Positions 25,194-33,104 of a stretch of DNA of 34,849 nucleotides are shown piece by piece. The notes under the pieces were generated by a model that did no database searches, had not been told where the DNA came from, and was given only the letters and a program-made list of their open reading frames with translations. Positions within the stretch are counted from its first letter, which is position 1. The number at the start of each line of letters is the position of its first letter. Source of the stretch: Micromonospora rosaria (lineage in GTDB: Bacteria > Actinomycetota > Actinomycetes > Mycobacteriales > Micromonosporaceae); contig NZ_LRQV01000071.1 in the NCBI RefSeq assembly GCF_001567585.1, positions 1-34,849 of the forward strand, in the 5' to 3' direction. A program made the translations under genes and the position numbers.

Positions 25194-26036
25194 TCACCAG
25201 CCGAAGCCGGCCCCGTACGAGACGGTGGCCAGCACCTGCTGACCGCTGGTGTTGGGGTGGAAGTAGTCCCAGGTGGAGAGCTGTCCGAGGGCGAACGGGT
25301 ACCGGAACACGGCGTTGCCGTCGAACCGGCAGTTCGCCCCGTACGCCGTGCAGGCCTGGGCGAGCTGCGTGTTGTAGTCGACCACCCGCTGGCGTACCCG
25401 GTTGCGGCGGTCGGTGTCGGCCTGGCTGGTGGAGGTCGGGTTGGCCAGCAGGGACTGGCAGATGCCGAAGAGCGACCAGGCGGTCCGGGCGCTGCCGCTG
25501 TCCTTGCCGACCGTCCAGAGCCGGTGCACGTCCGGGATGCTGACCACCAGGACCCGGGCGGTGGGCAGGCCGGACTTGAGCCGGTTCAGCGCCGTGTCGA
25601 TGTTGCTCCGGAAGGTGGCGACCGTGGTCATCGTCGACTCCGACCCGGTGCACGCGTCGTTCGCGCCGATCAGCACCGTGACGTACCCGGCGCCCTGGCT
25701 GACCGCCGTGGCGGCCTGGCCGGGCAGGTCGGCGGACTTCGCCCCGGTCCGGGCGGCGTTGTGGTTGCGCCCGGCGATGGCCGGCTCGGCCGCCCGGATG
25801 CGCAGGTAGTGGCTGTTCACGCTGGCGTAGTCGCCGGTGCTGAACGAGCGGGCGGTGCAGTCCACGTACCAGCCGCAGGCGTTGAAACCCCGGGTGATCG
25901 AGTCTCCGAGGCTGACCATCGAGGTGGGCGGCGGGTCGGCGGCGGCTGCGGCGGCGGGGCTGGCGGGCAGGGTCGCTGCGGTGACGAGGGCGGCGCAGGC
26001 GGTGGCGACGGCCAGCGCGCGGCGGGCGAGGGTCAT
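25194..26036 (-). CDS. secreted SGNH-fold lipase/esterase
   Basis: This 280-aa protein has a clear Sec signal peptide (basic TLARRALA, hydrophobic core, Ala-rich end near residue 33). The SGNH blocks are present: MVSLGDSITRGF with catalytic S46, the Asn block in VLIGANDACTGSES, and the C-terminal WDYFHPNTSGQ with D257 and H260. It resembles streptomycete secreted lipases and esterases of this fold. Several Cys residues suggest disulfides. ATG 26036 has GGAGG 5-6 nt upstream on the minus strand; a start at 26093 would overlap the promoter. It is divergent from another secreted enzyme, the S1 protease, so both probably serve extracellular nutrient use. Confidence 0.92.
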   Translation of the reverse strand: MTLARRALAVATACAALVTAATLPASPAAAAAADPPPTSMVSLGDSITRGFNACGWYVDCTARSFSTGDYASVNSHYLRIRAAEPAIAGRNHNAARTGAKSADLPGQAATAVSQGAGYVTVLIGANDACTGSESTMTTVATFRSNIDTALNRLKSGLPTARVLVVSIPDVHRLWTVGKDSGSARTAWSLFGICQSLLANPTSTSQADTDRRNRVRQRVVDYNTQLAQACTAYGANCRFDGNAVFRYPFALGQLSTWDYFHPNTSGQQVLATVSYGAGFGW

Positions 26037-26080
26037 GGTGGCCTCCGGATCGCGGTTGCCGGATGTGCGACGGTGACCAG

Positions 26081-26109
26081 ATCGTATTGACAACCTTCTG
26101 TGTCCACAA
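26081..26109 (-). promoter_or_regulatory. promoter of the SGNH hydrolase gene
   Basis: On the minus strand TTGTGG (26109-26104), a 17-bp spacer and TACGAT (26086-26081) fit the -35/-10 pattern. Transcription would begin near 26074, leaving a 38-nt leader with the GGAGG site. The 255-bp region between the two secreted-enzyme genes is clearly AT-richer than the rest of the window. Confidence 0.5.
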
Positions 26110-26164
26110 TGTTTCGGATCGAGTGCGTCGTGGGGGGAGGGGAGGAATGATATGGATCTAGCTC

Positions 26165-26197
26165 TTGCTGACGATCTTCAATATGTGAATACTTCAC
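26165..26197 (+). promoter_or_regulatory. promoter of the S1 protease gene with palindrome over the -10
   Basis: TTGCTG (26165-26170), a 17-bp spacer and AATACT (26188-26193) make a plausible promoter with a leader of about 90 nt. GTGAA-TAC-TTCAC (26185-26197) is a perfect palindrome that spans the -10 box and could be a repressor site. A smaller TTCA-N5-TGAA lies just before and overlaps it. Confidence 0.5.
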
Positions 26198-26291
26198 CGG
26201 GACGCGGTTGATTTCCCCAGATCAGCCGGTTCTGTCCCGTCCGGACACGTCGTCCCCGGTGTGTCCGTTACTCCCTTCCGGAGGTTCGTTC

Positions 26292-27341
26292 ATGCGACCC
26301 ACAAGGTCCTCGCTCCGCCGCGCCGCCACCGTCGTCGTGGCCGGAACCCTGGTCGCCGGCTCGCTGATCGGCGCGCCCGCCCAGGCCGCACCCGCCGTCG
26401 CCTCGCCCGACGCCGCCGCGGGTCTCGCCGAGCGGCTCGGCGACCGCTCCGCCGGCACGTACGCCGACGGCACCGGCAAGATGGTCGTCACCGTGACCGA
26501 CGCCGCCGCAGCCCGCCAGGTCACCGCCAACGGCGCCACCCCCAAGCTGGTCAAGCGCGGCGCGGCCGAGCTCGCCCGGGCCACCGCCGAGCTGGACCGC
26601 TCCGCGCGGATCCCCGGCACCGCCTGGTGGACCGACCCGGCCACCAACCAGGTCGTCGTCTCCGTGGACAGCACCGTGACCGGCGCCAAGCTGGAGCGGG
26701 TCAAGGCCGCCGCCGCGAAGAGCAACGGCGCGGTCCGCGTCGAGTCCACGCCCGGCGTGCTGAGCACCACGATCTCCGGTGGCCAGGCCATCTACGCCGG
26801 TGGCGGTGGGCGCTGCTCGCTGGGCTTCAACGTCCGCAGCGGCAGCACCTACTACTTCCTGACCGCCGGGCACTGCACCAACATCTCGTCGAGCTGGTAC
26901 TCCAACTCCGGCCAGACCAGCCTGCTCGGCACCCGGACCGGCACCAGCTTCCCGGGCAACGACTACGGCATCGTGCGGCACAACAACTCCGCCAACGCCG
27001 CCGGCAACGTGTCCCTCTACAACGGCACCTTCCGGGACATCACCGCCGCCGGCAACGCCTTCGTCGGCCAGTCGGTGCAGCGCTCCGGCAGCACCACCGG
27101 GCTGCGCAGCGGCTCGGTGACCGGCCTGAACGCCACCGTGAACTACGCCGAGGGCACGGTCACCGGCATGATCCGTACCAACGTCTGCGCCCAGCCGGGT
27201 GACAGCGGCGGCTCGCTGTTCAGCGGCACCACCGCCCTGGGCCTCACCTCCGGCGGCAGCGGCAACTGCACCACCGGCGGCACCACCTTCTTCCAGCCGG
27301 TCACCGAGGCGCTCAGCGCCTACGGGGTCAGCGTCTTCTGA
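26292..27341 (+). CDS. secreted S1-family serine protease (streptogrisin-like)
   Basis: This 349-aa preproenzyme has a signal peptide (about residues 1-32, ending APAQA), a propeptide that acts as folding chaperone in this family, and a mature chymotrypsin-fold domain probably starting at ISGGQAIYAG (residue 161). The catalytic triad is H194 in FLTAGHCTN, D224 in PGNDYGIV and S305 in QPGDSGGSLF. Paired cysteines C175/C195 and C299/C326 match the streptogrisin disulfides. ATG 26292 has GGAGG 7 nt upstream. The N-terminal reading from 26208 lacks a signal peptide and is rejected. A strong hairpin follows the gene. Confidence 0.95.
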   Translation: MRPTRSSLRRAATVVVAGTLVAGSLIGAPAQAAPAVASPDAAAGLAERLGDRSAGTYADGTGKMVVTVTDAAAARQVTANGATPKLVKRGAAELARATAELDRSARIPGTAWWTDPATNQVVVSVDSTVTGAKLERVKAAAAKSNGAVRVESTPGVLSTTISGGQAIYAGGGGRCSLGFNVRSGSTYYFLTAGHCTNISSSWYSNSGQTSLLGTRTGTSFPGNDYGIVRHNNSANAAGNVSLYNGTFRDITAAGNAFVGQSVQRSGSTTGLRSGSVTGLNATVNYAEGTVTGMIRTNVCAQPGDSGGSLFSGTTALGLTSGGSGNCTTGGTTFFQPVTEALSAYGVSVF

Positions 27342-27358
27342 TCGACCCTCCCCGTCGA

Positions 27359-27388
27359 GCGGGCCGTCGGAGCGATCCGGCGGCCCGC
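27359..27388 (+). terminator. terminator of the S1 protease gene
   Basis: GCGGGCCGTCGG (27359-27370) pairs with CCGGCGGCCCGC (27377-27388) in a 12-bp stem with one T-G pair and the loop AGCGAT, 18 bp after the stop codon. No T-tract follows. Confidence 0.7.
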
Positions 27389-27403
27389 CCGCCGTTCCGG
27401 TGC

Positions 27404-27455
27404 AAGGAAGGGCCCCCTCTTAACGCTTTCGGTAGAGGAAGGGGCCCCTGTTAAC
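27404..27455 (+). repeat. 52-bp intergenic repeat, copy 1
   Basis: This element begins AAGGAAGGG and ends TTAAC. It consists of two related direct halves, GGAAGGGCCCCCTCTTAAC (27406-27424) and GGAAGGGGCCCCTGTTAAC (27437-27455), 17 of 19 identical. An inverted copy lies at 28202-28253 (50 of 52 identical). The TAA stop codon of the minus-strand gene (27453-27451) is inside it. Confidence 0.9.
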
Positions 27456-28125
27456 CGCCCCGGCCGCGCAGCCCGGCGACCACCAGCAGAGGCGCGAACG
27501 CCTCCGCCCCGGCCGCCACCCGCTCGGCCAGACCGACCCGTGCGCCCCCGGCGGCCATCTCGACCACGAACCAGGCCACCGGCAGCAGCAACCCGACCGC
27601 CACCGCCACCCAGGCCGCCCGCCGCCCCAGGTGCCCCGTGCTCGGCCCCGCGCGCTTCGTGGCCGGGCCCGCGTACCCCGTCGTCGGCCCCGCGTACCCC
27701 GTGGTTGGTCCTGCCTGCTCTCTCGCCGGCCCCGCGCGCGGTGGCGCGAGGGCCGGCCAGAGCGCCAGCGCGCCGAAGGCCACCGCCGCGGCGAGCGTGT
27801 GCGGCAGCGAACCCCCGCCGCCGGCCGGCAGCGGGAACGCCGCCACCGCCAGGGTGGCCACCCCGCCGAGGGCGAGCAGCGCCCGGCCGGCGGGGGCGAG
27901 GGGACGCAACCCGGCGGCGGTCACGCAGTGACACAGCCCGAGACCGGCCAGGCCGAGCGTCATGATCCACCGGTCCGCCGCGCCGACGGCGGCGAGCGCG
28001 CTGATCGTCCCGCTGATCTGGTCGAACCCGCCGGGCTGGCGGGCCGCGCCGAGGGTCCAGCCGCCGACCAAAAGGATCGGCGCCGCCACGGCGGAGGCCA
28101 GCGCCCATCCGGGTACGACTCGCAT
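27451..28125 (-). CDS. DUF998-like integral membrane protein
   Basis: This 224-aa protein has about six membrane segments. FDQISGTISALAAVGAADRWIM near residue 35 and the ordering of helices match DUF998 family proteins, whose function is unknown. Between the fourth and fifth helices it carries four imperfect 7-residue repeats (AGPTTGY twice, AGPATKR, AGPSTGH). ATG 28125 is chosen because TACGGT (28137-28132, minus) sits exactly at -12 to -7, so the mRNA is probably leaderless; an upstream Arg-rich extension to 28191 is unlikely. The gene is bracketed by inverted 52-bp repeats, and its stop codon lies inside one of them. Confidence 0.75.
   Translation of the reverse strand: MRVVPGWALASAVAAPILLVGGWTLGAARQPGGFDQISGTISALAAVGAADRWIMTLGLAGLGLCHCVTAAGLRPLAPAGRALLALGGVATLAVAAFPLPAGGGGSLPHTLAAAVAFGALALWPALAPPRAGPAREQAGPTTGYAGPTTGYAGPATKRAGPSTGHLGRRAAWVAVAVGLLLPVAWFVVEMAAGGARVGLAERVAAGAEAFAPLLVVAGLRGRGG
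27631..27714. repeat. four 21-bp coding repeats inside the DUF998-like gene
   Basis: Four contiguous 21-bp units (27631-27651, 27652-27672, 27673-27693, 27694-27714) each encode a heptapeptide starting AGP. The two upper units encode identical peptides. The length keeps the reading frame, so copy number can vary without loss of function. Confidence 0.85.
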
Positions 28126-28131
28126 CCGAGC

Positions 28132-28137
28132 ACCGTA
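28132..28137 (-). promoter_or_regulatory. -10 box for the leaderless DUF998-like gene
   Basis: TACGGT on the minus strand lies at -12 to -7 relative to the ATG at 28125, and no Shine-Dalgarno is present. Confidence 0.45.
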
Positions 28138-28201
28138 CGCGCTGACCCGCCGCCGACGGCGTTGCCGGCGGCGCTGCCGGCGCGGTGTCACCGGCGCAGG
28201 T

Positions 28202-28253
28202 GTTAACAGGGGGCCCTTCCTCTACCGGAAGCGTTAAGAGGGGGCCCTTCCTT
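28202..28253 (-). repeat. 52-bp intergenic repeat, copy 2 (inverted)
   Basis: This is the reverse complement of the element at 27404-27455 with two differences. It lies between the DUF998-like gene and aspS. The two copies face each other across the gene. Confidence 0.9.
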
Positions 28254-28330
28254 ACAGCCCGGTTCGGGTGGGGGGCGGGGGGTGCTGACAGAATGCGGGG
28301 GCAGCCGTTACACGTGAGGAGACGCAAGCC

Positions 28331-30151
28331 GTGATCCGTACCCATGACGCCGGCAGCCTGCGCGCGACCGACGCCGGCACGACGGTGACGCTCGCCGGGT
28401 GGGTGGCCCGCCGGCGCGACCACGGCGGTGTCATCTTCGTCGATCTGCGCGACGGCACCGGCATCGTCCAGGTGGTGTTCCGCGAGGAGGACGCCCACGC
28501 GCTGCGCAACGAGTTCTGCGTACGGGTCGTCGGTGAGGTGACCCGCCGCCCCGAGGGCAACGAGAACCCGGAGCTGCCCACCGGCGAGATCGAGGTGACC
28601 GCCAGCGAGCTGGAGGTGCTCTCCGAGGCGGCCCCGTTGCCGCTGCCGGTGGACGACCAGGTCGAGGCCGGCGACGACGTCCGGCTCAAGTACCGCTACC
28701 TGGACCTGCGCCGGGGCGGCCCGGCGCGGGCGATGCGGCTGCGCTCGCGGGCCAACCAGCTCGCCCGGGGGGTGCTGCACGAGCGGGACTTCCTGGAGAT
28801 CGAGACCCCGACGCTGACCCGCTCCACCCCGGAGGGTGCCCGCGACTTCCTGGTCCCGGTCCGGCTCCAGCCCGGGAGCTGGTACGCCCTGCCGCAGTCG
28901 CCGCAGCTGTTCAAGCAGCTGCTGATGGTCGGCGGGATGGAGCGGTACTACCAGATCGCCCGCTGCTACCGGGACGAGGACTTCCGCGCCGACCGGCAGC
29001 CGGAGTTCACCCAGCTCGACATCGAGATGTCCTTCGTCACCGAGGACGACGTGATCGACCTGGGTGAGGCGATCGTCGCCGCGCTCTGGTCCGACCTGGC
29101 CGGATACGAGATCCCCCGCCCGATCCCGCGGATCACCTGGCACGACGCGATGGCCCGGTACGGCTCGGACAAGCCGGACCTGCGCTACGGCGTCGAGCTG
29201 GTCGAGCTGACCGAGTACCTGCGCGGCACCGCGTTCCGGGTCTTCGCCGCCGCGATCGACGCGGGCGGCTACGTCGGCGCGGTGGTGATGCCCGGCGGCG
29301 CCGCGCAGACCCGCAAGGAGCTGGACGGCTGGCAGGACTGGGCCAAGGCGCGCGGCGCGAAGGGCCTGGCGTACGTGGTGCTCGACGCGGAGACCGGCGC
29401 CCCGCGCGGTCCGGTGGCGAAGAACCTCTCCGAGGAGCACCTGGCGGGGCTGGCCGACGCGGTCGGCGCGAAGCCCGGCGACGCGATCTTCTTCGCCGCC
29501 AACGCCGACACCCGGGAGGCGCAGGAGCTGCTGGGCGCGGCCCGGATCGAGATCGCCAAGCGGTCGAACCTCATCGACGAGAGCGCCTGGGCGTTCTGCT
29601 GGGTGGTCGACGCGCCGATGTTCGAGCCGGCCTCCGAGGAGAACGGCCGAGCGGGGGGCTGGACGGCGGTGCACCACCCGTTCACCTCGCCGAACGCCGA
29701 GTGGGTGGACCGGTTCGAGCAGGCCCCGGACCGCGCCCTGGCGTACGCGTACGACATCGTCTGCAACGGCAACGAGATCGGCGGCGGATCGATCCGTATC
29801 CACCGGGGCGACGTGCAGCGGCGGGTCTTCGCGCTGCTCGGCATCACCCCCGAGGAGGCGCAGGACAAGTTCGGCTTCCTGCTGGAGGCGTTCAAGTACG
29901 GCCCGCCGCCACACGGCGGCATCGCCTTCGGCTGGGACCGGGTCTGCATGCTGCTCGCCGGGGCGGACTCGATCCGTGAGGTGATCGCCTTCCCGAAGAC
30001 CCGGGGCGGTTTCGACCCGCTGACCGGCGCGCCGACGCCGATCACCGCCCAGCAGCGCCTGGAGGCCGGCATCGACGCCAAGCCCAAGCCCCCGGCCGCC
30101 GCGCACACCGGCACCGCCGGCCCGGCCGCCCCGGTGGCCGACCCCACCTGA
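28331..30151 (+). CDS. aspS: aspartyl-tRNA synthetase
   Basis: AspRS charges tRNA-Asp. In bacteria that use GatCAB it often also mischarges tRNA-Asn; which type this is cannot be decided by eye. It is 606 aa, bacterial type. The N-terminal OB-fold anticodon domain (residues 1-105) contains GWVARRRDHGGVIFVDLRD. Class II motif 2 is in CYRDEDFRADRQPEFTQLD near residue 213, the bacterial GAD insertion covers roughly 290-420, and motif 3 is GIAFGWDRV near 533. GTG 28331 has GAGGAGA about 9 nt upstream. An Ala/Pro-rich tail of some 20 residues ends the protein, and a strong hairpin follows. Confidence 0.97.
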   Translation: MIRTHDAGSLRATDAGTTVTLAGWVARRRDHGGVIFVDLRDGTGIVQVVFREEDAHALRNEFCVRVVGEVTRRPEGNENPELPTGEIEVTASELEVLSEAAPLPLPVDDQVEAGDDVRLKYRYLDLRRGGPARAMRLRSRANQLARGVLHERDFLEIETPTLTRSTPEGARDFLVPVRLQPGSWYALPQSPQLFKQLLMVGGMERYYQIARCYRDEDFRADRQPEFTQLDIEMSFVTEDDVIDLGEAIVAALWSDLAGYEIPRPIPRITWHDAMARYGSDKPDLRYGVELVELTEYLRGTAFRVFAAAIDAGGYVGAVVMPGGAAQTRKELDGWQDWAKARGAKGLAYVVLDAETGAPRGPVAKNLSEEHLAGLADAVGAKPGDAIFFAANADTREAQELLGAARIEIAKRSNLIDESAWAFCWVVDAPMFEPASEENGRAGGWTAVHHPFTSPNAEWVDRFEQAPDRALAYAYDIVCNGNEIGGGSIRIHRGDVQRRVFALLGITPEEAQDKFGFLLEAFKYGPPPHGGIAFGWDRVCMLLAGADSIREVIAFPKTRGGFDPLTGAPTPITAQQRLEAGIDAKPKPPAAAHTGTAGPAAPVADPT

Positions 30152-30172
30152 CCGGCTGTCCCGTCGAGGGTC

Positions 30173-30203
30173 CCGGGTGCGCGCCGCTGCGCCGCGCACC
30201 CGG
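30173..30203 (+). terminator. aspS terminator hairpin
   Basis: CCGGGTGCGCG (30173-30183) pairs perfectly over 11 bp with 30193-30203 around a 9-nt loop, 21 bp after the aspS stop. No T-tract follows. Confidence 0.65.
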
Positions 30204-30236
30204 TGACCACCGGACCGAGAGGGGAGCGCCGGGCGG

Positions 30237-31052
30237 ATGCGGCTGCTGGTCGTCGGGGGTAGCGGGCAGCTCGGGCACGCGGTGTGCCGCCGGGCGGTGG
30301 CGGCGGGCGTCGCGGTGACGGCCACGTACCACTCGGGCACCGTCGGGGTGCCGGGGGTCGAGGCGTACCGGCTGGACGTGACGGATCGGGCCGCGGTGCG
30401 CCGGCTGGTCACCCGGGTGCGCCCGGACGCGGTGGTCAGCACCCCCTACCGGTACGCGGACTGGGCGGTCACCGCCGACGGGGCGGCGCACGTGGCGCTC
30501 GCCTGCGCCGAGGTCGGCGCCCGGCTGGTGCACCTGTCCAGCGACGCGCTGCACGCCGGGCGTCCCGAGCCGTACGCCGACGACGACCCGCCCACCCCCG
30601 TCTTCCCGTACGGCGCGGCGAAGGCGGCGGCGGAGACCGCCGTGCGGGCCGCCGACCCGGGCGCGGTGCTGGTACGGACCTCGCTCATCCTCGGCGACGC
30701 GGACAGCCCGGCGATCCGGCTCTGCCGCGACGCCCTCGCTGGCGCGTTCGCCCTGTTCACCGACGAGATCCGCTGCCCGGTCGAGGTGGGTGACCTGGCC
30801 GGGGCGGTCCTGGAACTCACCGGCACCGACCACGCCGGCCCGCTGAACGTGGCCGGTCCGCAGGCGGTCAGCCGGGCCGAGTTGGGGCTGCTGGTGGCCC
30901 GCCGGTACGGCCTCGACCCGGCCGGGCTGACGACCACCACCAGCGCCGCCGCCGGCCCGTCCCGCCCCACCGAGGTACGCCTGGACAGCACCCGGGCCGC
31001 CACCGACCTGCGGACCCGGCTGCGCGCGGTCGAGGACGTGCTCGCCGGCTGA
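30237..31052 (+). CDS. NAD(P)-dependent sugar-nucleotide reductase-like protein (RmlD family)
   Basis: This 271-aa extended short-chain dehydrogenase has the N-terminal Rossmann motif VVGGSGQLGHAV, a VHLSSDALHAG strand and the YxxxK-type pair in FPYGAAKAAAE. The pattern resembles dTDP-4-dehydrorhamnose reductase and related NAD-dependent epimerases. No other sugar-nucleotide gene is nearby, so the substrate is uncertain, and it may be a general reductase or a thiolated-nucleoside-type enzyme of the same fold. ATG 30237 is preceded by GAGAGGGGAG about 10 nt upstream. It lies after aspS with a hairpin in between and before an unrelated regulator. Confidence 0.8.
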   Translation: MRLLVVGGSGQLGHAVCRRAVAAGVAVTATYHSGTVGVPGVEAYRLDVTDRAAVRRLVTRVRPDAVVSTPYRYADWAVTADGAAHVALACAEVGARLVHLSSDALHAGRPEPYADDDPPTPVFPYGAAKAAAETAVRAADPGAVLVRTSLILGDADSPAIRLCRDALAGAFALFTDEIRCPVEVGDLAGAVLELTGTDHAGPLNVAGPQAVSRAELGLLVARRYGLDPAGLTTTTSAAAGPSRPTEVRLDSTRAATDLRTRLRAVEDVLAG

Positions 31053-31102
31053 GCCCCTGACCCGGAGATCACGGGCCACGTCGTCCACGGGATGCAAAAC
31101 AA

Positions 31103-31141
31103 TTGTGCATAAAATCTGTGCACAGGTATTGTGCATCGCAT
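31103..31141 (+). promoter_or_regulatory. three 13-bp iterons forming the ArsR-type operator
   Basis: The box TGTGCA occurs at 31104, 31117 and 31130, exactly 13 bp apart, within units TTGTGCATAAAAT, CTGTGCACAGGTA and TTGTGCATCGCAT. A fourth degenerate box (GATGCA, 31091) keeps the same period. The middle unit holds a perfect CTGTGCACAG palindrome (31116-31125). TAAAAT (31110-31115) and TATTGT (31127-31132) are candidate -10 boxes. The region is AT-rich for this genome and probably binds the regulator encoded next. Confidence 0.75.
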
Positions 31142-31721
31142 GACGACTCCCGAGCCGGACCCGGTGCGACTGACCAGCCGGCAGATCCGGATCCTGGCCC
31201 ACCCGCTGCGGGTCCGGCTGCTCGGCGCGCTGCGCGAGGCGGGCTCGGCGACCGCCACCCGGCTCGCCGAACTGCTCGACACCAACACCGGGGCCACCAG
31301 CTACCACCTGCGCCAGCTCGCCGAGGTCGGGCTGGTGGTCGAGGACCCGGACCGGGCCGTCGGGCGGCAGCGCTGGTGGCGGGCGGCGCACGAGTACAGC
31401 AGTTGGCAGGCCACCGCGTACGACGACGATCCGGACGCCCGTGCCGCCGCCGAGTGGATGCAGGGCGAGCAGCTCCGGATCCTCGCCGAACGGGCCGACG
31501 GCTGGCGGGCCGTGCAGGCCGGGTACGACCAGACGTGGCGGGACGCCGCCGGGATCTCCGACGCGCTGCTGCGCATCTCCCCGCAGCGCCTCGACGCCCT
31601 GCACGCCGAGCTGTGGGCGGTCCTGGAGCGGTACCGTGCCGAGACCCCGTCCGACGAACCCGACGCCCTGCCGGTGGCGTACTTCCTCGCCGCCTTCCCG
31701 AAGGTCGGGGTGCGCCGGTGA
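31140..31721 (+). CDS. ArsR-type winged-helix transcriptional regulator
   Basis: This regulator is about 193 aa. Its N-terminal winged helix (about residues 10-85) reads LTSRQIRILAHPLRVRLLGA, then SATATRLAELLDTNTGATSYHLRQLAEVG with the wing following. The C-terminal half is helical, with no Cys-based metal site, so it is of the non-metal ArsR/HTH_20 kind. The ATG at 31140 is preferred, with a GTG at 31131 possible; both lie in the third iteron. Its TGA overlaps the GTG of the transporter gene (GTGA), which means tight coupling. It probably represses itself and the transporter. Confidence 0.88.
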   Translation: MTTPEPDPVRLTSRQIRILAHPLRVRLLGALREAGSATATRLAELLDTNTGATSYHLRQLAEVGLVVEDPDRAVGRQRWWRAAHEYSSWQATAYDDDPDARAAAEWMQGEQLRILAERADGWRAVQAGYDQTWRDAAGISDALLRISPQRLDALHAELWAVLERYRAETPSDEPDALPVAYFLAAFPKVGVRR

Positions 31722-33043
31722 GCCCCGCCGGACTGGGCGTCGGCCAGGTCCGGCACCGGTTCCTCGCCCTGTACGCCCTGCGGTGGCTGCCCACCGGACT
31801 GCTCATCCCGGTGACGGTCCTGCTGATGCAGGAGCGGGGCCTCACCCTGACCCAGATCGGCCTGGTGTTCAGCGCCCAGGGGCTGGTGGTGCTGGTCCTG
31901 GAGCTGCCCACCGGCGGGCTCGCCGACGCCCTCGGCAGCCGCCCGGTCCTCGTCGCCGCCTGGGCGGTCGGGCTGGCCGCGCTGCTGCTGCTCGTGGTGG
32001 CCGACACCCCCCTGCTGTTCGCCCTGGTCTTCTGCCTGCAAGGGCTGTTCCGGGCGCTGGACAGCGGCCCCCTGGAGTCCTGGTACGTCGAGGCCACCCT
32101 CGCCGCCGATCCCCGGGCCGGGTACGAACGCGGCCTCGGTCTGGCCGGTACCACCGTGGGGGTGGCGATCGGCGGCGGCGCGCTGCTCGGCGGCGCGCTG
32201 GTGGCGCTCGGCCCGGTCGGTCCGGTCAGCGCCCTCACCGTGCCGGTGCTGGCGGCGGCGCTGCTGCAGACGGTGGCGCTGGCCGCGCTGCTCGGGCTGC
32301 TGGTCGAGGCCCGGCCGTCCCGGGGGGCCGGCGCGCTGCGCGCCTCGCTCGGGCAGGCGCCCCGGATGGTCGGGCGGGCGTTCGGCCTGCTGCGCCGCTC
32401 CCGGGTGCTGGCGGCGCTGGTCGCGGTCGAGCTGTGCTGGGGCTTCGGCATCGTCACCTACGAGTCCCTGCTGCCGGTCCGGCTCGCCGAGGTGGTCGGC
32501 GACCCCGACCGGGCGGCGGCGCTGCTCGGGCCGGCCAGTTCGGCGGCCTGGCTCGCCTCGGCCGCCGGGGCGGCGCTGACCCCGCTGCTGCTGCGCTGGC
32601 CGGGCGCCGCCGCCGGGGCCGCGCTGCTGCGGATCGCCCAGGGGGTGACCGTGGTCGGGATGGGCCTGCTCGCCGGCCCGGTCGGCCTGCTGGTCGCCTA
32701 CCTCGCCTGCTACACGGTGCACGGCGCGGCCAACCCGCTGCACGCCGGCCTGCTGCACCGGCAGGTCGACGGGCCGTACCGGACCAGCGTCCTCTCGCTG
32801 AACTCGATGGCCGCCCAGCCGGCGGCGGCGCTCGGTGGGATCACCCTCACCGCGCTCGCCGACGCGACGAGCGTCAGCACCGCGCTGATCGTCGGCGCGG
32901 TGGTCCTGGCCGTCGCCGCCCCGCTCTACGTGCCGGCGTGGCGGGCCGGTCGTCGCGCCGTCCCGCCCCCGGCGGCAGGGCAGGCGCGGGTCGGGGCGTC
33001 CAGCCCGCCCTCCGGGGCCAGTCCGATCCACCGTGGAGATTGA
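31718..33043 (+). CDS. MFS transporter
   Basis: This 441-aa polytopic protein has about 12 hydrophobic segments in two halves. The first cytoplasmic loop carries a typical MFS motif, ELPTGGLADALGSRPVL, and the central loop lies near residue 205. The C-terminus is a Pro/Ala/Gly-rich soluble tail. It resembles MFS efflux proteins paired with ArsR-type regulators. The substrate is unknown, with drug or metabolite export the best guess. The GTG at 31718 overlaps the regulator's stop codon by 4 nt. Confidence 0.9.
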   Translation: MSPAGLGVGQVRHRFLALYALRWLPTGLLIPVTVLLMQERGLTLTQIGLVFSAQGLVVLVLELPTGGLADALGSRPVLVAAWAVGLAALLLLVVADTPLLFALVFCLQGLFRALDSGPLESWYVEATLAADPRAGYERGLGLAGTTVGVAIGGGALLGGALVALGPVGPVSALTVPVLAAALLQTVALAALLGLLVEARPSRGAGALRASLGQAPRMVGRAFGLLRRSRVLAALVAVELCWGFGIVTYESLLPVRLAEVVGDPDRAAALLGPASSAAWLASAAGAALTPLLLRWPGAAAGAALLRIAQGVTVVGMGLLAGPVGLLVAYLACYTVHGAANPLHAGLLHRQVDGPYRTSVLSLNSMAAQPAAALGGITLTALADATSVSTALIVGAVVLAVAAPLYVPAWRAGRRAVPPPAAGQARVGASSPPSGASPIHRGD

Positions 33044-33104
33044 CGATCAGACCGAACGGGTACATCCTGCGCGACCCACTGGTAACCCCCACCGGAGGAC
33101 CGAC

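Noticed and set aside
26208..26291. Earlier start for the S1 protease at 26208
   Set aside because: It adds 28 non-hydrophobic residues before the signal peptide and has no ribosome binding site. ATG 26292 has one.
27320..30442. 1040-codon minus-strand open frame across aspS and the DUF998-like region
   Set aside because: It crosses aspS, two intergenic repeats and another gene on the same strand in a different frame. Composition is that of a shadow.
31103..31141. CRISPR-like or replication-origin iterons
   Set aside because: There are only three full units, they are 13 bp long without spacers, and no replication or Cas gene is near. An operator is the simpler reading.
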